Below, piece after piece: positions 18,081 through 26,201 of a stretch of 64,000 nucleotides of DNA. Position 1 is the first letter of the stretch. Each line of letters opens with the position of its first letter. This DNA comes from Streptomyces sp. NBC_00390 (GTDB lineage: Bacteria > Actinomycetota > Actinomycetes > Streptomycetales > Streptomycetaceae): positions 558,001 through 622,000 of the forward strand of contig NZ_CP107945.1 of the NCBI RefSeq assembly GCF_036057275.1, in the 5' to 3' direction. The notes beneath the pieces are model-generated. The model worked only from the letters and a program-made list of their open reading frames with translations. It was not told the DNA's origin and did no database searches. Made by a program: the position numbers and the translations under genes.

Positions 18081-18343
18081 AATTGCACGCAGCGATGCCG
18101 GAATGATGCACCCATCACGCCATCAACCTGCACACGCGTTCGAGATCATTCGCACAGGAGGCCACTTCGACGCCGCAAAGAGTCGACGGAAACATACCGG
18201 TCGGACGGGACGAAAACCTTGATCAGACCCCGGCCGCTCCTTGCCCAATCAATTGACCTGCACAAAAGCGCCTCAGCGGCCGGGAGATGGCCGCAAGAAA
18301 AAGAACTCGCCGCGGCGATCGAGGCCGTGACGTCCGAGTGTCA

Positions 18344-18379
18344 CGAGGGGGCGCATTTGAAAATTTCGTGCGCCCCTCG
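18344..18379 (-). terminator. Strong hairpin terminator after the nucleosidase-helicase operon
   Basis: The arm CGAGGGGGCGCA (18344-18355) pairs with TGCGCCCCTCG (18369-18379), leaving one bulged G and a 13-base A/T-rich loop. It starts about 50 bases after the stop of the last gene of the upstream operon, on the same strand. It should insulate the two adjacent operons. Confidence 0.7.
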
Positions 18380-18432
18380 GTAATTCCGTGCGCTCCTTCC
18401 GCTCAGAGCCTCACGCCACTGGTTGCGCCATG

Positions 18433-19644
18433 TCACCTCAGACGGGCCAACTGGTCGGCCAGGGCCCGTCTGCCCGCACCGGCGGCGGCCCGGCGAAGGT
18501 CGTCGATGCCCAGGATCCCCAGGCCGAGCTGGTGGGAGATCCGGGCGATCTGCGCCTCGACCGTGTCCCGGTCGGTGCGGGCCCGCGCGCCGAGGTAGGA
18601 GTCGATCCGCTCGAGGAGGGCGCGGCGGCGTACTCGTTCGTCGGCGCACCAGACCTGGAAGAAGGACGTGCCGAGCACCACGAACGAGCCGAGCTTGGTG
18701 AGGGGCAGACCGCCGCCCGTACCGAAGCCGGTGCCCGGGATCGTGACCCGCCAGGCACCGTGCTCGCCCCTGCTCGGCTGGTACCGGGCCAGGTTCCGGG
18801 TGCTGAGCCACCGGGCCGCTCTGTTCCGGAAGTCCTGGCGTTCGGCGTCCACTTCTTCCGCTTCGAAAGCGCTGAAGACCTCGGGCGTGGTCTCGCATGC
18901 GGCGGTGAGTCCGTCGTCGGCCTCGTCGGCGGCCTGCGTGTAGACGAGGTGCCGGACCCTTTCGCCCGGGGCCACCGCCCGCACGATGTACGCCGGCATG
19001 AACACGTACTCCTCGTGGAGGCTTTCCGGGTTGTCGATCCGTTCCGGCAGGTTGTAACGGTCACGGTCGGGGTTGCGGGCCAGCTCGAAGAGTGCTTCCC
19101 GGCGGAAGCAGCGGGTGGCGCTCAGGACGTTCAGCGGGGGCCCGTCCCGCCGGTCGAGCGCCTCCTGGACACAGTCGCCGGACAGGAAGGTGACCTTGCG
19201 GACGTCGTAGTGGGCGCGGGTGAGCGGGCGGCACGCGAAGGCGTCGAAGTACAGCTTGCGCCGGTCCTGCCGGGTGTGCGTGTAGCGCACCTTGTCGCGT
19301 ACGGACCGGTGCCCGAGCTCGGTGAGGGCGATGCGCCCCCGCGACTCCTTCACATGGCCGATGGCATGGAGAAACCGCAGCGCCTGGCGGACCAGGGACG
19401 GATCGAGCGCGAAGAACGAGGCGAGTGATTCGGCCGTGTCGAGCTCGGCTTCCGCGATACCGCGTTCGAGGAAGCGGTCGATCAGCTCGTACGGTTCTCC
19501 CTCGGTGACCTCCGCCCTCACCTCGACGCACCACACGGGCAGCAGGACCGAGTAGATGCGGGTCGGTACGACCTCCAGGGTGTACGCCGCGTGTTCCAGG
19601 GCGCGCTCCTCGGGGTAGGGCATCAGTCTCGCCCGGCTGTTCAC
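18433..19644 (-). CDS. Winged-helix-containing protein of a helicase defence-like operon
   Basis: A 403-residue protein with a GTG start overlapping the helicase gene stop (GTGA at 19644-19641). I do not recognise a named family. Residues ~70-135 read as a winged helix (SFFALDPSLVRQALRFLHAI, then ESRGRIALTELG). The rest is soluble alpha/beta with no membrane segment; motifs such as FLSGDCVQEAL, ATRCFRREAL and EEYVFMPAYIVRAV stand out. It ends in a leucine/arginine-rich helical region. The tight coupling to the helicase implies a shared function; it may be a specificity or regulatory subunit. The hairpin terminator follows. Bacterial proteins of this size beside UPF1-like helicases are often of unknown function, so no activity is proposed. 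Confidence 0.7.
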   Translation of the reverse strand: MNSRARLMPYPEERALEHAAYTLEVVPTRIYSVLLPVWCVEVRAEVTEGEPYELIDRFLERGIAEAELDTAESLASFFALDPSLVRQALRFLHAIGHVKESRGRIALTELGHRSVRDKVRYTHTRQDRRKLYFDAFACRPLTRAHYDVRKVTFLSGDCVQEALDRRDGPPLNVLSATRCFRREALFELARNPDRDRYNLPERIDNPESLHEEYVFMPAYIVRAVAPGERVRHLVYTQAADEADDGLTAACETTPEVFSAFEAEEVDAERQDFRNRAARWLSTRNLARYQPSRGEHGAWRVTIPGTGFGTGGGLPLTKLGSFVVLGTSFFQVWCADERVRRRALLERIDSYLGARARTDRDTVEAQIARISHQLGLGILGIDDLRRAAAGAGRRALADQLARLR

Positions 19645-22607
19645 GCGCGGCCTCCCTCGTCGGCGAGGTCGGCCAGGCGGTCGGAGATCTCCCGGTACTG
19701 GCGGATGTCGCCGTGCTCGACGAGGTGGCCGCGCAGCGAGCGGGCCAGTTCGCGAAAGCGCGTGTCGCGGGCGCCGGTCAAGGTGTCCATGTCACCGACC
19801 AGGACCAGTTGGTGTTTGACCCGCGTGAACGCGACGTTCGCCCGGCGCAGTTCCTTCAGGAATCCGACACGACCGTCGCGGTTGCTCCGGGTGAACCCGT
19901 AGAGGATCACGTCCCGTTCGCCGCCCTGGAAGGAGTCGACGGTGCCCACGTTCAGGTCCACCTGCTCCGGATCGATCACCCGGGACAGGGCCGCGGCGAT
20001 CACGGCCTTCTGCGCCTTGTACGGAACGATGACCGCCCATTCCGTGTGGTTGCGGTGGTAGAAGGCGGCGAGCCGGGTGAGCAGCCTCGCCTCCGCCGGG
20101 TTGATGCAGCCGCGCTGCCCCCAGCGCTCGTCCCGGCGTCCCGCCTCCTTCTCGTACCGCTCGGCGGCGGGCAGGCGCGCGGTGTCGACGAAGGCGAACG
20201 GGCTGCGGAACAGCGGGTCGCGGTGCCCGCGCTCCACGGGGGTGGACAGCTTGCCGTCGTAGAACGAGGAGGAGATGAAGTCGGCGATCACCGAGGGCAT
20301 ACGGCGCTGGTGGGTGAGCGGGACGACGTGGGTCTTCGGCAGCCTGTGCACCAGTCCTTCGAGCGCGCTCTCGGACAGCAGCTTCATGACGGCGGGATCC
20401 CCGACGTTCTTCCCCCAGGCCTCCACCTCGGAGTCGAGGAACGGAGGGAGCTGCTGGTGGTCTCCCACCAGCACGGCCCGGCGTGCTCGCACGAGCGGCA
20501 CGAGGACGTCGGCCATGCCGATCTGCCCGGCCTCGTCGACGATGGCCAGTTCGAAGTCGACACCGGACAGTTCGGGCCGGGATGCCGTACCGATGCACGT
20601 CGCCGCTATGACGTGGGCGTAGCGGATCAGCTCCGGGTAGAGCTGCTCGCTCGCCCCGGACACCGCGTCATGCCATGCGCCGAGCAGCTCCCCCCTGGCG
20701 GCGAGCAGAGGCAGCCGCCGCGCCAACCGGTCGTGCAGCTCGGCCAGATCGCGGTCGCAGGTCTCCGGTTCCGTCTCGCGTACGGGCGAAGGCGCTTCGC
20801 CGACGGGCAGGGACTCGCGAGCGGAGCGTGCGGCGGTGCACCCGTCCGACCGGCACTGCGCAGTGCGCCGCTCCACCTCGTGCGCGGCCTTCCGTGCGGC
20901 TCGCACGGCGGGGATGTCCCGGGTGACGGCGTCGAGTTGCCGCTCGGCCTCGGCGAGCGCGTCGCGGATCCGGGTGGCGGCGACGAGCAGCTTCTCGTCC
21001 TTCTGGTGCGCCGCGGCCAGGCGCCGGTCGTACAGCAGAGCCGGCAGACCGAAGAGAAATCCGATCAGCCACCAGCCTCTTCGCCGCCGCGCCGCCTGGT
21101 GCGAGCGGGTGAGGCGCTCGGTCCGCCGCCCGCTGCGGCCCAGGGCCCGCTCCGTGCGCAGCCGCTCGGAGGTCAGCTCGTCCACACGGGTCTGCGCCGG
21201 TCCGCCGACAGCGCGCCGGGCGGCCGCAAGCTCGCCGCGTAACCGCGTCTCCTCGGCCACGAGGAAGCCCAGCCGGTCAAGCCGGCCGCCCAGCTCACGC
21301 GCCCACTGCCCGGCGACGGCGACGCCGGCGTATTCGCGCTTCCAGGGCCCTGTGACCCGGAGGATCTCCTCCCGCAGCTCAGCCGCCTGACGTTCCATCA
21401 GAAATGGTCTGCCTTCGGCCGTGGTCCTGTCCTCGCTCCCGACCCTGACCACCACCAGGTCGCGGGGAAGCCGGGACAGGACGTTGTCGACGGCGCGGTT
21501 GGTGTGCGAGGTGACCAGGACGGGGTCCGGCAGACCGGCGGCAGCCGTACCGGCTGCGATCTGGCTGATCGTCCGGGTCTTTCCGGTGCCCGGCGGACCG
21601 AGCACCAGCAGCATGTCCTCGACGGCCACAGCCTTGCGGAACGCCTGGAGCTGGTCGTCGTCGAGCTCCTCGGCCGGCGCGTCGGACACCGGCCGGATGC
21701 CGCGCACCTGGTGGTCGACGAGGGCCGGGAGGAGCCCGGTGCCGCGCGCCTGCCGTGCCCGCAACAGGGCGACCGCCTCCCGCTGCCGTGCGTAGACGAC
21801 GCTGTTGGGGGCGATCTCCAGTTCGCCCTGCTGGTCGATGTGGGCCCAGTCGACCGGCTGATCGAAGCGGACCGTGACCGAGGCACCCGCGGCCCGGGTC
21901 ACCTGCCCCCGGTACCCGGACCTTCCGCGGATCCGGACGCACACACCCTCCTCGGGTCTGCGCGGTCCGGCGAGACGGAACTCGTAGACCGCTCGCGTGC
22001 CGTGCCGCTGTCCGCCCGTGGAGCCCACCGAGGCATAGGGAAAGGGCTCCGTGGATCTGGCCGAGTCTGTGGTGATCGCCTCGGAGGCGTCGATCAGCTG
22101 GTCGACCGTGTCGAGGAATTGCGTCTGCTCGGCCGTCAGCGCAGGAGCACCGCGCTCCGTGGCCAGCCTGTCGCCGATCCGCAGCCATTCCTCGGTCAGC
22201 CGCGGCCAGTACGCGTCGGAGTCCTGCGGGACCTCGCGGACGTCGTAGCACACCCGCCAATCGGTGGGCCGCAGCAGCAGACAGCCCTGGGAGAGCCGGT
22301 GGTGGTCGCGCATCCTGAGCGGGTCGATTGCGGCGATCGTGTAGCTGCCCTGGTGCGGTTTGGTGAGGAACAGGCGTACGAGATAGGTCCCGCCATGGAC
22401 CAGCAGACTCCGGTCCCCGCCGGCGCGCCGCGGCTCGCTGAAGGTCGCCGGCGCCCCGTCATCACGGCTGTTCAGATCGGATGCCAGCCGCAGGGGATCG
22501 GTCGGCAGGCCCGGGTGATCCTGGGCCTTCTGACGCATCTGGCCCTCAAGGGACGCGCCCGGGACGAGGATGACCGGCCCCGGCAGATCGACCGTGCGGA
22601 ACGCCAT
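19641..22607 (-). CDS. UPF1/DNA2-like superfamily 1 helicase
   Basis: A 988-residue protein. The helicase motifs are all visible: I GPPGTGKT (about residue 336), Ia SHTNRAVDNVL, II VDEAGQIG (about 687), III GDHQQLPPF, V TVDSFQGGERDVILY, VI RRANVAFTRVKHQLVLVGD. The DEAG box and the TNxAVDN motif place it with the UPF1-like SF1B group, which acts on RNA or DNA 5' to 3'. The first ~300 residues are a separate beta-rich domain, and a coiled, Arg/Glu-rich insert with a short hydrophobic patch (WWLIGFLFGLPALLY) lies between motifs Ia and II. It starts directly after the nucleosidase-pseudokinase gene (no gap) and overlaps the next gene. SF1 helicases of this group occur in several anti-phage operons; that role is inferred here. 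Confidence 0.9.
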   Translation of the reverse strand: MAFRTVDLPGPVILVPGASLEGQMRQKAQDHPGLPTDPLRLASDLNSRDDGAPATFSEPRRAGGDRSLLVHGGTYLVRLFLTKPHQGSYTIAAIDPLRMRDHHRLSQGCLLLRPTDWRVCYDVREVPQDSDAYWPRLTEEWLRIGDRLATERGAPALTAEQTQFLDTVDQLIDASEAITTDSARSTEPFPYASVGSTGGQRHGTRAVYEFRLAGPRRPEEGVCVRIRGRSGYRGQVTRAAGASVTVRFDQPVDWAHIDQQGELEIAPNSVVYARQREAVALLRARQARGTGLLPALVDHQVRGIRPVSDAPAEELDDDQLQAFRKAVAVEDMLLVLGPPGTGKTRTISQIAAGTAAAGLPDPVLVTSHTNRAVDNVLSRLPRDLVVVRVGSEDRTTAEGRPFLMERQAAELREEILRVTGPWKREYAGVAVAGQWARELGGRLDRLGFLVAEETRLRGELAAARRAVGGPAQTRVDELTSERLRTERALGRSGRRTERLTRSHQAARRRRGWWLIGFLFGLPALLYDRRLAAAHQKDEKLLVAATRIRDALAEAERQLDAVTRDIPAVRAARKAAHEVERRTAQCRSDGCTAARSARESLPVGEAPSPVRETEPETCDRDLAELHDRLARRLPLLAARGELLGAWHDAVSGASEQLYPELIRYAHVIAATCIGTASRPELSGVDFELAIVDEAGQIGMADVLVPLVRARRAVLVGDHQQLPPFLDSEVEAWGKNVGDPAVMKLLSESALEGLVHRLPKTHVVPLTHQRRMPSVIADFISSSFYDGKLSTPVERGHRDPLFRSPFAFVDTARLPAAERYEKEAGRRDERWGQRGCINPAEARLLTRLAAFYHRNHTEWAVIVPYKAQKAVIAAALSRVIDPEQVDLNVGTVDSFQGGERDVILYGFTRSNRDGRVGFLKELRRANVAFTRVKHQLVLVGDMDTLTGARDTRFRELARSLRGHLVEHGDIRQYREISDRLADLADEGGRA

Positions 22608-24341
22608 TCAGACTCCTCGGGGAAGCTCGTCGCATGCGCTGCGCAGCGCGGCCCCGAAAGCGCGGGGGGCCGGTCTCTCGGCGGGGTCCTGAGCCAGGGC
22701 GGCGCGTACCGCGCGATCGACGGGCTCCGGCACGTCCGGCACATGGGCGCGCAGGGGCAGTGGTGTGCCGGGGAGAGGAAGGTGTCCGGTGATGAGGCGG
22801 TAGGCGAGCGCGCCGAGCTGGTGGACATCGGTCCAGGCTCCGGGGCGTTCGCCCCAGGCGCGCCGCCGCTGCTCGGGGGCCTGGTGTTCGGCGGGGCCTT
22901 CCCCTGGCCGCGGGGGGCGGGTGGCCAGTCCGAGGTCACGCAGCACGAGGCGGCCGTCGTCGTGGGCGATGACGGCGGACAGGCCGAGACACCGATGGGT
23001 GACGCCGTGGTCGTGCAACGCGGCCAGCGTGCCGCACAGTCCGGCGAGGCCGGTGAGCAGTCGGTGCTGCCGCCATGGGTCGACCGGCTCGCCCTCCCTG
23101 CCGAGGGCGGCGTGGAGGGTCTGACAAGGTGCCCCGGTGGTCCGCAACACCGGCCAGCCGACAGCAAGCACGTCGGTGCGGCCGTGCGAGGTGAGCGAAC
23201 TGGTTCCGGGAAGGCCGCCGATCCGCTGCCGCAGACGCGTGAGCAGCTGGTGTTCGTCGGCCAGTGCCCGCTTCGCCGCCCGCACTTCGGGGGTGTCCCG
23301 TCGGGCCTCGATCTGACGGAGCCAGACGTACCGGGAGGCCGACTGCCCGGTGAGGTCCAGCCGGCGTGCCAGTGCCTGACGCCGGATCAGGGAACGGTCG
23401 GAGGAGGGGTGTTCCTCCAGGTACTCGTCGTGAAGCAGGTACAGCCCGTCGGGGACCTCGACCTCCTCACCGCCGCGCCATCGCCCGGTCTCCGGTGACG
23501 GGGACGTGGGAGCGGAGACGAAGACGACGGCCGAGCCGCGGGCGGGCGGGTCCTCCACGGCCGGCCGGTCGCTTCCGACGGGGAGTTCGCGCAGGGTGGA
23601 GAAGGCGAGGGCGGCAGCGTTCCTGGCCGCGATTCTCTGCCACCCCTCGGCGTCGGCGTCGTACTTCCGGCCGTCCGCCCTGTCGCTGATACCGCGGACG
23701 ATCAGGGCGGGCAGTGCCGCGTTGAGGTGGGCGGCGTGAGCCACGCCGGCGCCTTCCATCTCGATGGCGACGGCGTCCTGGTAGTGCTGCCGCAGCTGCC
23801 GTTTCAACGGTGAGTCCGCCGAGTTGAGGACGACTTCACCGGCGGCTATGGGCTTGAGATGGACTGAGGGGTGCCGGTCCCCGGGGGAGGGCGGCAGCAG
23901 CCGGGTCCACGAACCGGTCCTGCGGACGTGCTTGGCCAGCTGCTCCAGCTCGTGGCGTATGGGCCAGACCCTCGGCCGGGCCAGGAACCGGCCGTTCTCC
24001 TCCTTGCCACCGTGGTAGGCGTAGACGTGCGTGGCCACCACGACGTCGCCGAGCTGGATGTCGTCCTTGAGCGCTCCGGCCACTCCGACGAAGACCACCG
24101 CGCGCGGGCGGAACAGGCGGACGGCCCGCTCGGTCAGCACCGCCGCCGCCTGGTTGCCGTCCCCGATCTCAGCCAGGGCCACCTGCCACGGCGTGCCGTC
24201 CAGCCAGCCGATCTCGAACAGCGTGCCGGCGCTGTGGCTGTGTGTCCGTAAGGCGGCCAGATGCGCCCGAACGGCCTCGTACTCCACCTCCAGGGCAGTG
24301 AGCACGACAAGCGTGTCGCCCTGACTGTTCGCCTCAGCCAC
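22608..24341 (-). CDS. Nucleoside phosphorylase/nucleosidase fused to a pseudokinase
   Basis: About 577 residues. The N-terminal ~260 residues have the MTAN/PNP fold: TALEVEYEAV, VVFVGVAGALKDDIQLGDVVV, AIEMEGAGVAHAA, and the RGISDRAD motif whose Asp is the general acid of 5'-methylthioadenosine/SAH nucleosidases. The C-terminal ~270 residues resemble a protein kinase but read THRCLGLSAV where HRD is expected and RDLGLA at DFG, so the catalytic Asp is missing. The GTG at 24341 is chosen because GGGGGA lies five bases upstream and the nucleosidase fold begins just after it; the frame is open further upstream. It may cleave a nucleotide second messenger or nucleoside pool on infection, with the pseudokinase as sensor. 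It is the first gene of a three-gene operon. Confidence 0.82.
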   Translation of the reverse strand: MAEANSQGDTLVVLTALEVEYEAVRAHLAALRTHSHSAGTLFEIGWLDGTPWQVALAEIGDGNQAAAVLTERAVRLFRPRAVVFVGVAGALKDDIQLGDVVVATHVYAYHGGKEENGRFLARPRVWPIRHELEQLAKHVRRTGSWTRLLPPSPGDRHPSVHLKPIAAGEVVLNSADSPLKRQLRQHYQDAVAIEMEGAGVAHAAHLNAALPALIVRGISDRADGRKYDADAEGWQRIAARNAAALAFSTLRELPVGSDRPAVEDPPARGSAVVFVSAPTSPSPETGRWRGGEEVEVPDGLYLLHDEYLEEHPSSDRSLIRRQALARRLDLTGQSASRYVWLRQIEARRDTPEVRAAKRALADEHQLLTRLRQRIGGLPGTSSLTSHGRTDVLAVGWPVLRTTGAPCQTLHAALGREGEPVDPWRQHRLLTGLAGLCGTLAALHDHGVTHRCLGLSAVIAHDDGRLVLRDLGLATRPPRPGEGPAEHQAPEQRRRAWGERPGAWTDVHQLGALAYRLITGHLPLPGTPLPLRAHVPDVPEPVDRAVRAALAQDPAERPAPRAFGAALRSACDELPRGV

Positions 24342-24643
24342 GAAGTCCCCCGTCGCCCTCGGTCGCCGGCCCTGCCTGCGGCCACGGGGCTGTGCGAACA
24401 GCGGCCGCATCAGGCCCATGTTCTGCACCTGTCGACACCCGTCAACGCGACGCAGGGCACGCCACTGTAGCGGCACCGCGGCCCAGCTCACACTCGGTCG
24501 ATCTCGAGCAGAAGTCACGCCATATCGAAGCGTTTTCGACCGCTCATATGATCTGATTCTGACGCTTTGTGGCCGGTTCAGAGATTCGGGACAGCGACGG
24601 CCACACGCCGTGAGGGAGATCCACCGCGCCCTTCCTCCCGGGG
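24342..24643 (-). promoter_or_regulatory. Promoter-bearing gap upstream of the nucleosidase operon
   Basis: About 300 bases without a gene. The stretch 24510-24600 is relatively A/T-rich. On the minus strand TACAGT at 24464-24469 is a fair -10 hexamer; the matching -35 (TGTGAG, 17 bases upstream) is weak. No hairpin terminator for the upstream membrane-protein gene is evident, so read-through from that gene remains possible. Confidence 0.35.
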
Positions 24644-25216
24644 CTACGTCACAGGCGGCTCGACGCGCGCCCCCTTCACGTCCGCGTAGAGCACGATCTG
24701 CCACCCCAGCACGGCGATCACCACAAGTTCGGCCAGGGACACGGCAAGCAAGGGTGCCCCCACCGGACCGACCGTCCAGAACACGACGACGGCGGCCACC
24801 GGCGCCAGACAGAAGGCGAGCAGGTCGACGGCGAGTTGGAGCCACTTACGGGAGGTCCGTCGGTGGTCGTTGCGGTGGGCGACCTCCCAGCCGAAGACGC
24901 ACGCGTCACCACGACCGTCGGTCAAGGCCACTAGCTGCGGGCGTAGTTCATCTCGCACGTAGCGACCGATTGCGGAGATCTTGTCGTCGTTGACCAGGTA
25001 GGTCCACCCGAGCACCACCGAGACCGGCGGCAGCAGCAACAACAACTCGAGCCGTCTGTCCCCCTGAAGAGCGGCGGCGATGACCGCAGCCATGGAGGCG
25101 AGCGTGGCGTAAAGGAGGTTGTCGCGAAAGCCGATACGCGCGCGCTGTTCGTCCTTGATCCGCTCGTACTCGGTGATCAGCAGTCCTGCAGCTGTGACTT
25201 GCTCGCCGGCCGCCAT
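24644..25216 (-). CDS. Small four-helix membrane protein
   Basis: A 190-residue protein. A soluble N-terminal helix (LLITEYERIKDEQRARIGFR) leads into two hydrophobic helices (NLLYATLASMAAVIAAAL and LELLLLLPPVSVVLGWTYLV), a polar loop of ~60 residues, and a second pair (LAVDLLAFCLAPVAAVVVFW and PLLAVSLAELVVIAVLGW). The layout of two helical hairpins with a short polar tail resembles membrane proteins found beside NTPase-based defence genes in Streptomyces, but I cannot name the family. It lies 302 bases upstream of the nucleosidase-pseudokinase gene on the same strand, so it may be a membrane effector of that unit or an independent gene. The start at ATG 25216 has a GGGGGA-type site close upstream. 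Confidence 0.65.
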   Translation of the reverse strand: MAAGEQVTAAGLLITEYERIKDEQRARIGFRDNLLYATLASMAAVIAAALQGDRRLELLLLLPPVSVVLGWTYLVNDDKISAIGRYVRDELRPQLVALTDGRGDACVFGWEVAHRNDHRRTSRKWLQLAVDLLAFCLAPVAAVVVFWTVGPVGAPLLAVSLAELVVIAVLGWQIVLYADVKGARVEPPVT

Positions 25217-25457
25217 ATTCCCCCCTCACGGTCCGGTGCCCCGTCCGGCCGGGTGGCCGGGCCGGCGACCGATTGCCCTGTTGAGCATTCCGCCCAACTG
25301 CCTACCCACCATCTCCGCCGCCGGACCGCACGCGGGACTCCGCATCACGCGTGCGGCGATCCACCCGTTCCGGCATCCCGGACGCAAGGCGCCGCCCTCG
25401 GGCCCGCAGGGTCGCCGATCTGCCCGCGACTCCTGCGACCCGCACTGCGCCAAGGGC

Positions 25458-26018
25458 TCACGACGCCTGCCTCACCGCCCGCCACTCCGGAGCAAGCACC
25501 GACCAGATCTCCTCGTCGTGCCGCTTCCCCCGGTGCAGACAGCTCTCCCGCAGCACGCCGTCCCGCGTCATCCCGAGCCGCCGGGCCACCGCGATGCTGG
25601 GCTGGTTCGCCGCCGAGACCCACCACTCCACGCGGTGGATACCCCGCTCCTCCACGGCCCAGTCGATGATCACACGGACGGCCCGGGTCACCAGCCCCTT
25701 GCCCACCGCCGACGGCTCCAGCCAGCAGCCCGCCTCGGCGGTGCCCTGCTCGACGTCCATCCTCCGGAAGAGGACCGCGCCGACCAGTGTGCCGTCCGTC
25801 CAGATGCCGTAGAGCCGCCCGGCGTCGGCCGCGGCCTTCTCCGCGTACGCCTGAAGGAACGCCCGGCTCGACTCCAGGTCCGTGACGACATCGGGCAGCC
25901 CGTTGTACTGCCCGACGAACTCCCGGCCTCGGTCGATATGGACCAGGAACTCCTCGGCCCGCCACGGCTCGAGCGGGCGCAGCTCTGCGCCGTCGTCGCC
26001 CAGGGATATCGCGTACAT
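25458..26018 (-). CDS. GNAT acetyltransferase, RimJ/RimL type
   Basis: A 186-residue N-acetyltransferase. It has the family's acceptor segment (LRPLEPWRAEEFLVHI), the central strand with GIWTDGTLVGAVLFRRMD, the acetyl-CoA pyrophosphate loop (EPSAVGKGLVTRAV) and the late NQPSIAVARRLGM motif. These match the RimJ/RimL group, which acetylates protein N-termini or small amines using acetyl-CoA. The ATG at 26018 follows GGAAGG five bases upstream; upstream in-frame sequence looks non-coding. It is a single cytosolic domain with no partner gene, so the substrate is unknown. Confidence 0.9.
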   Translation of the reverse strand: MYAISLGDDGAELRPLEPWRAEEFLVHIDRGREFVGQYNGLPDVVTDLESSRAFLQAYAEKAAADAGRLYGIWTDGTLVGAVLFRRMDVEQGTAEAGCWLEPSAVGKGLVTRAVRVIIDWAVEERGIHRVEWWVSAANQPSIAVARRLGMTRDGVLRESCLHRGKRHDEEIWSVLAPEWRAVRQAS

Positions 26019-26201
26019 CGTCACCTTCCACGGTCGCCACCACAGCACACAGCGAAGGGATCTTCGCACGGACAGTGTGACGGGGCGCGGCACTCGGAAG
26101 GTCCGTACGGCGCGGCCCACGACCACGTACCCAGACCCCGGCAACGGACAACTCGCCCCGGGGGCGGCCCGCAAGGCTCGACAGGGTCCGGGAGCCGTGC
26201 C

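Larger units (their letters stand above)
17647..18343 (-). promoter_or_regulatory. Long leader/promoter region of the vWA-tubulin-TIR operon
   Basis: About 700 bases without a convincing gene, clearly richer in A/T than its surroundings. Open frames here have no coherent domain or codon bias. It must contain the promoter of the operon that starts at 17646. On the minus strand a TAATCT hexamer at about 18027-18032 is a fair -10 candidate but has no good -35 at 17 bases. The region also holds the inverted and direct repeats listed separately. The unusually long leader (hundreds of bases) could allow regulation at the RNA level, but I see no recognisable riboswitch. Confidence 0.45.

Noticed and set aside
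17732-18133. Possible 133-residue minus-strand gene in the operon leader
   Set aside because: No ribosome site, no coding bias, no domain; better explained as regulatory DNA.
18078-18383. Short plus-strand frame over the terminator
   Set aside because: It runs through the hairpin at 18344-18379 and has no similarity to a protein family I know.
22608-24845. Longer nucleosidase-pseudokinase start at 24845
   Set aside because: Upstream residues are Arg-rich, cross a likely promoter and overlap the gene-free gap; the GTG at 24341 has a good ribosome site.
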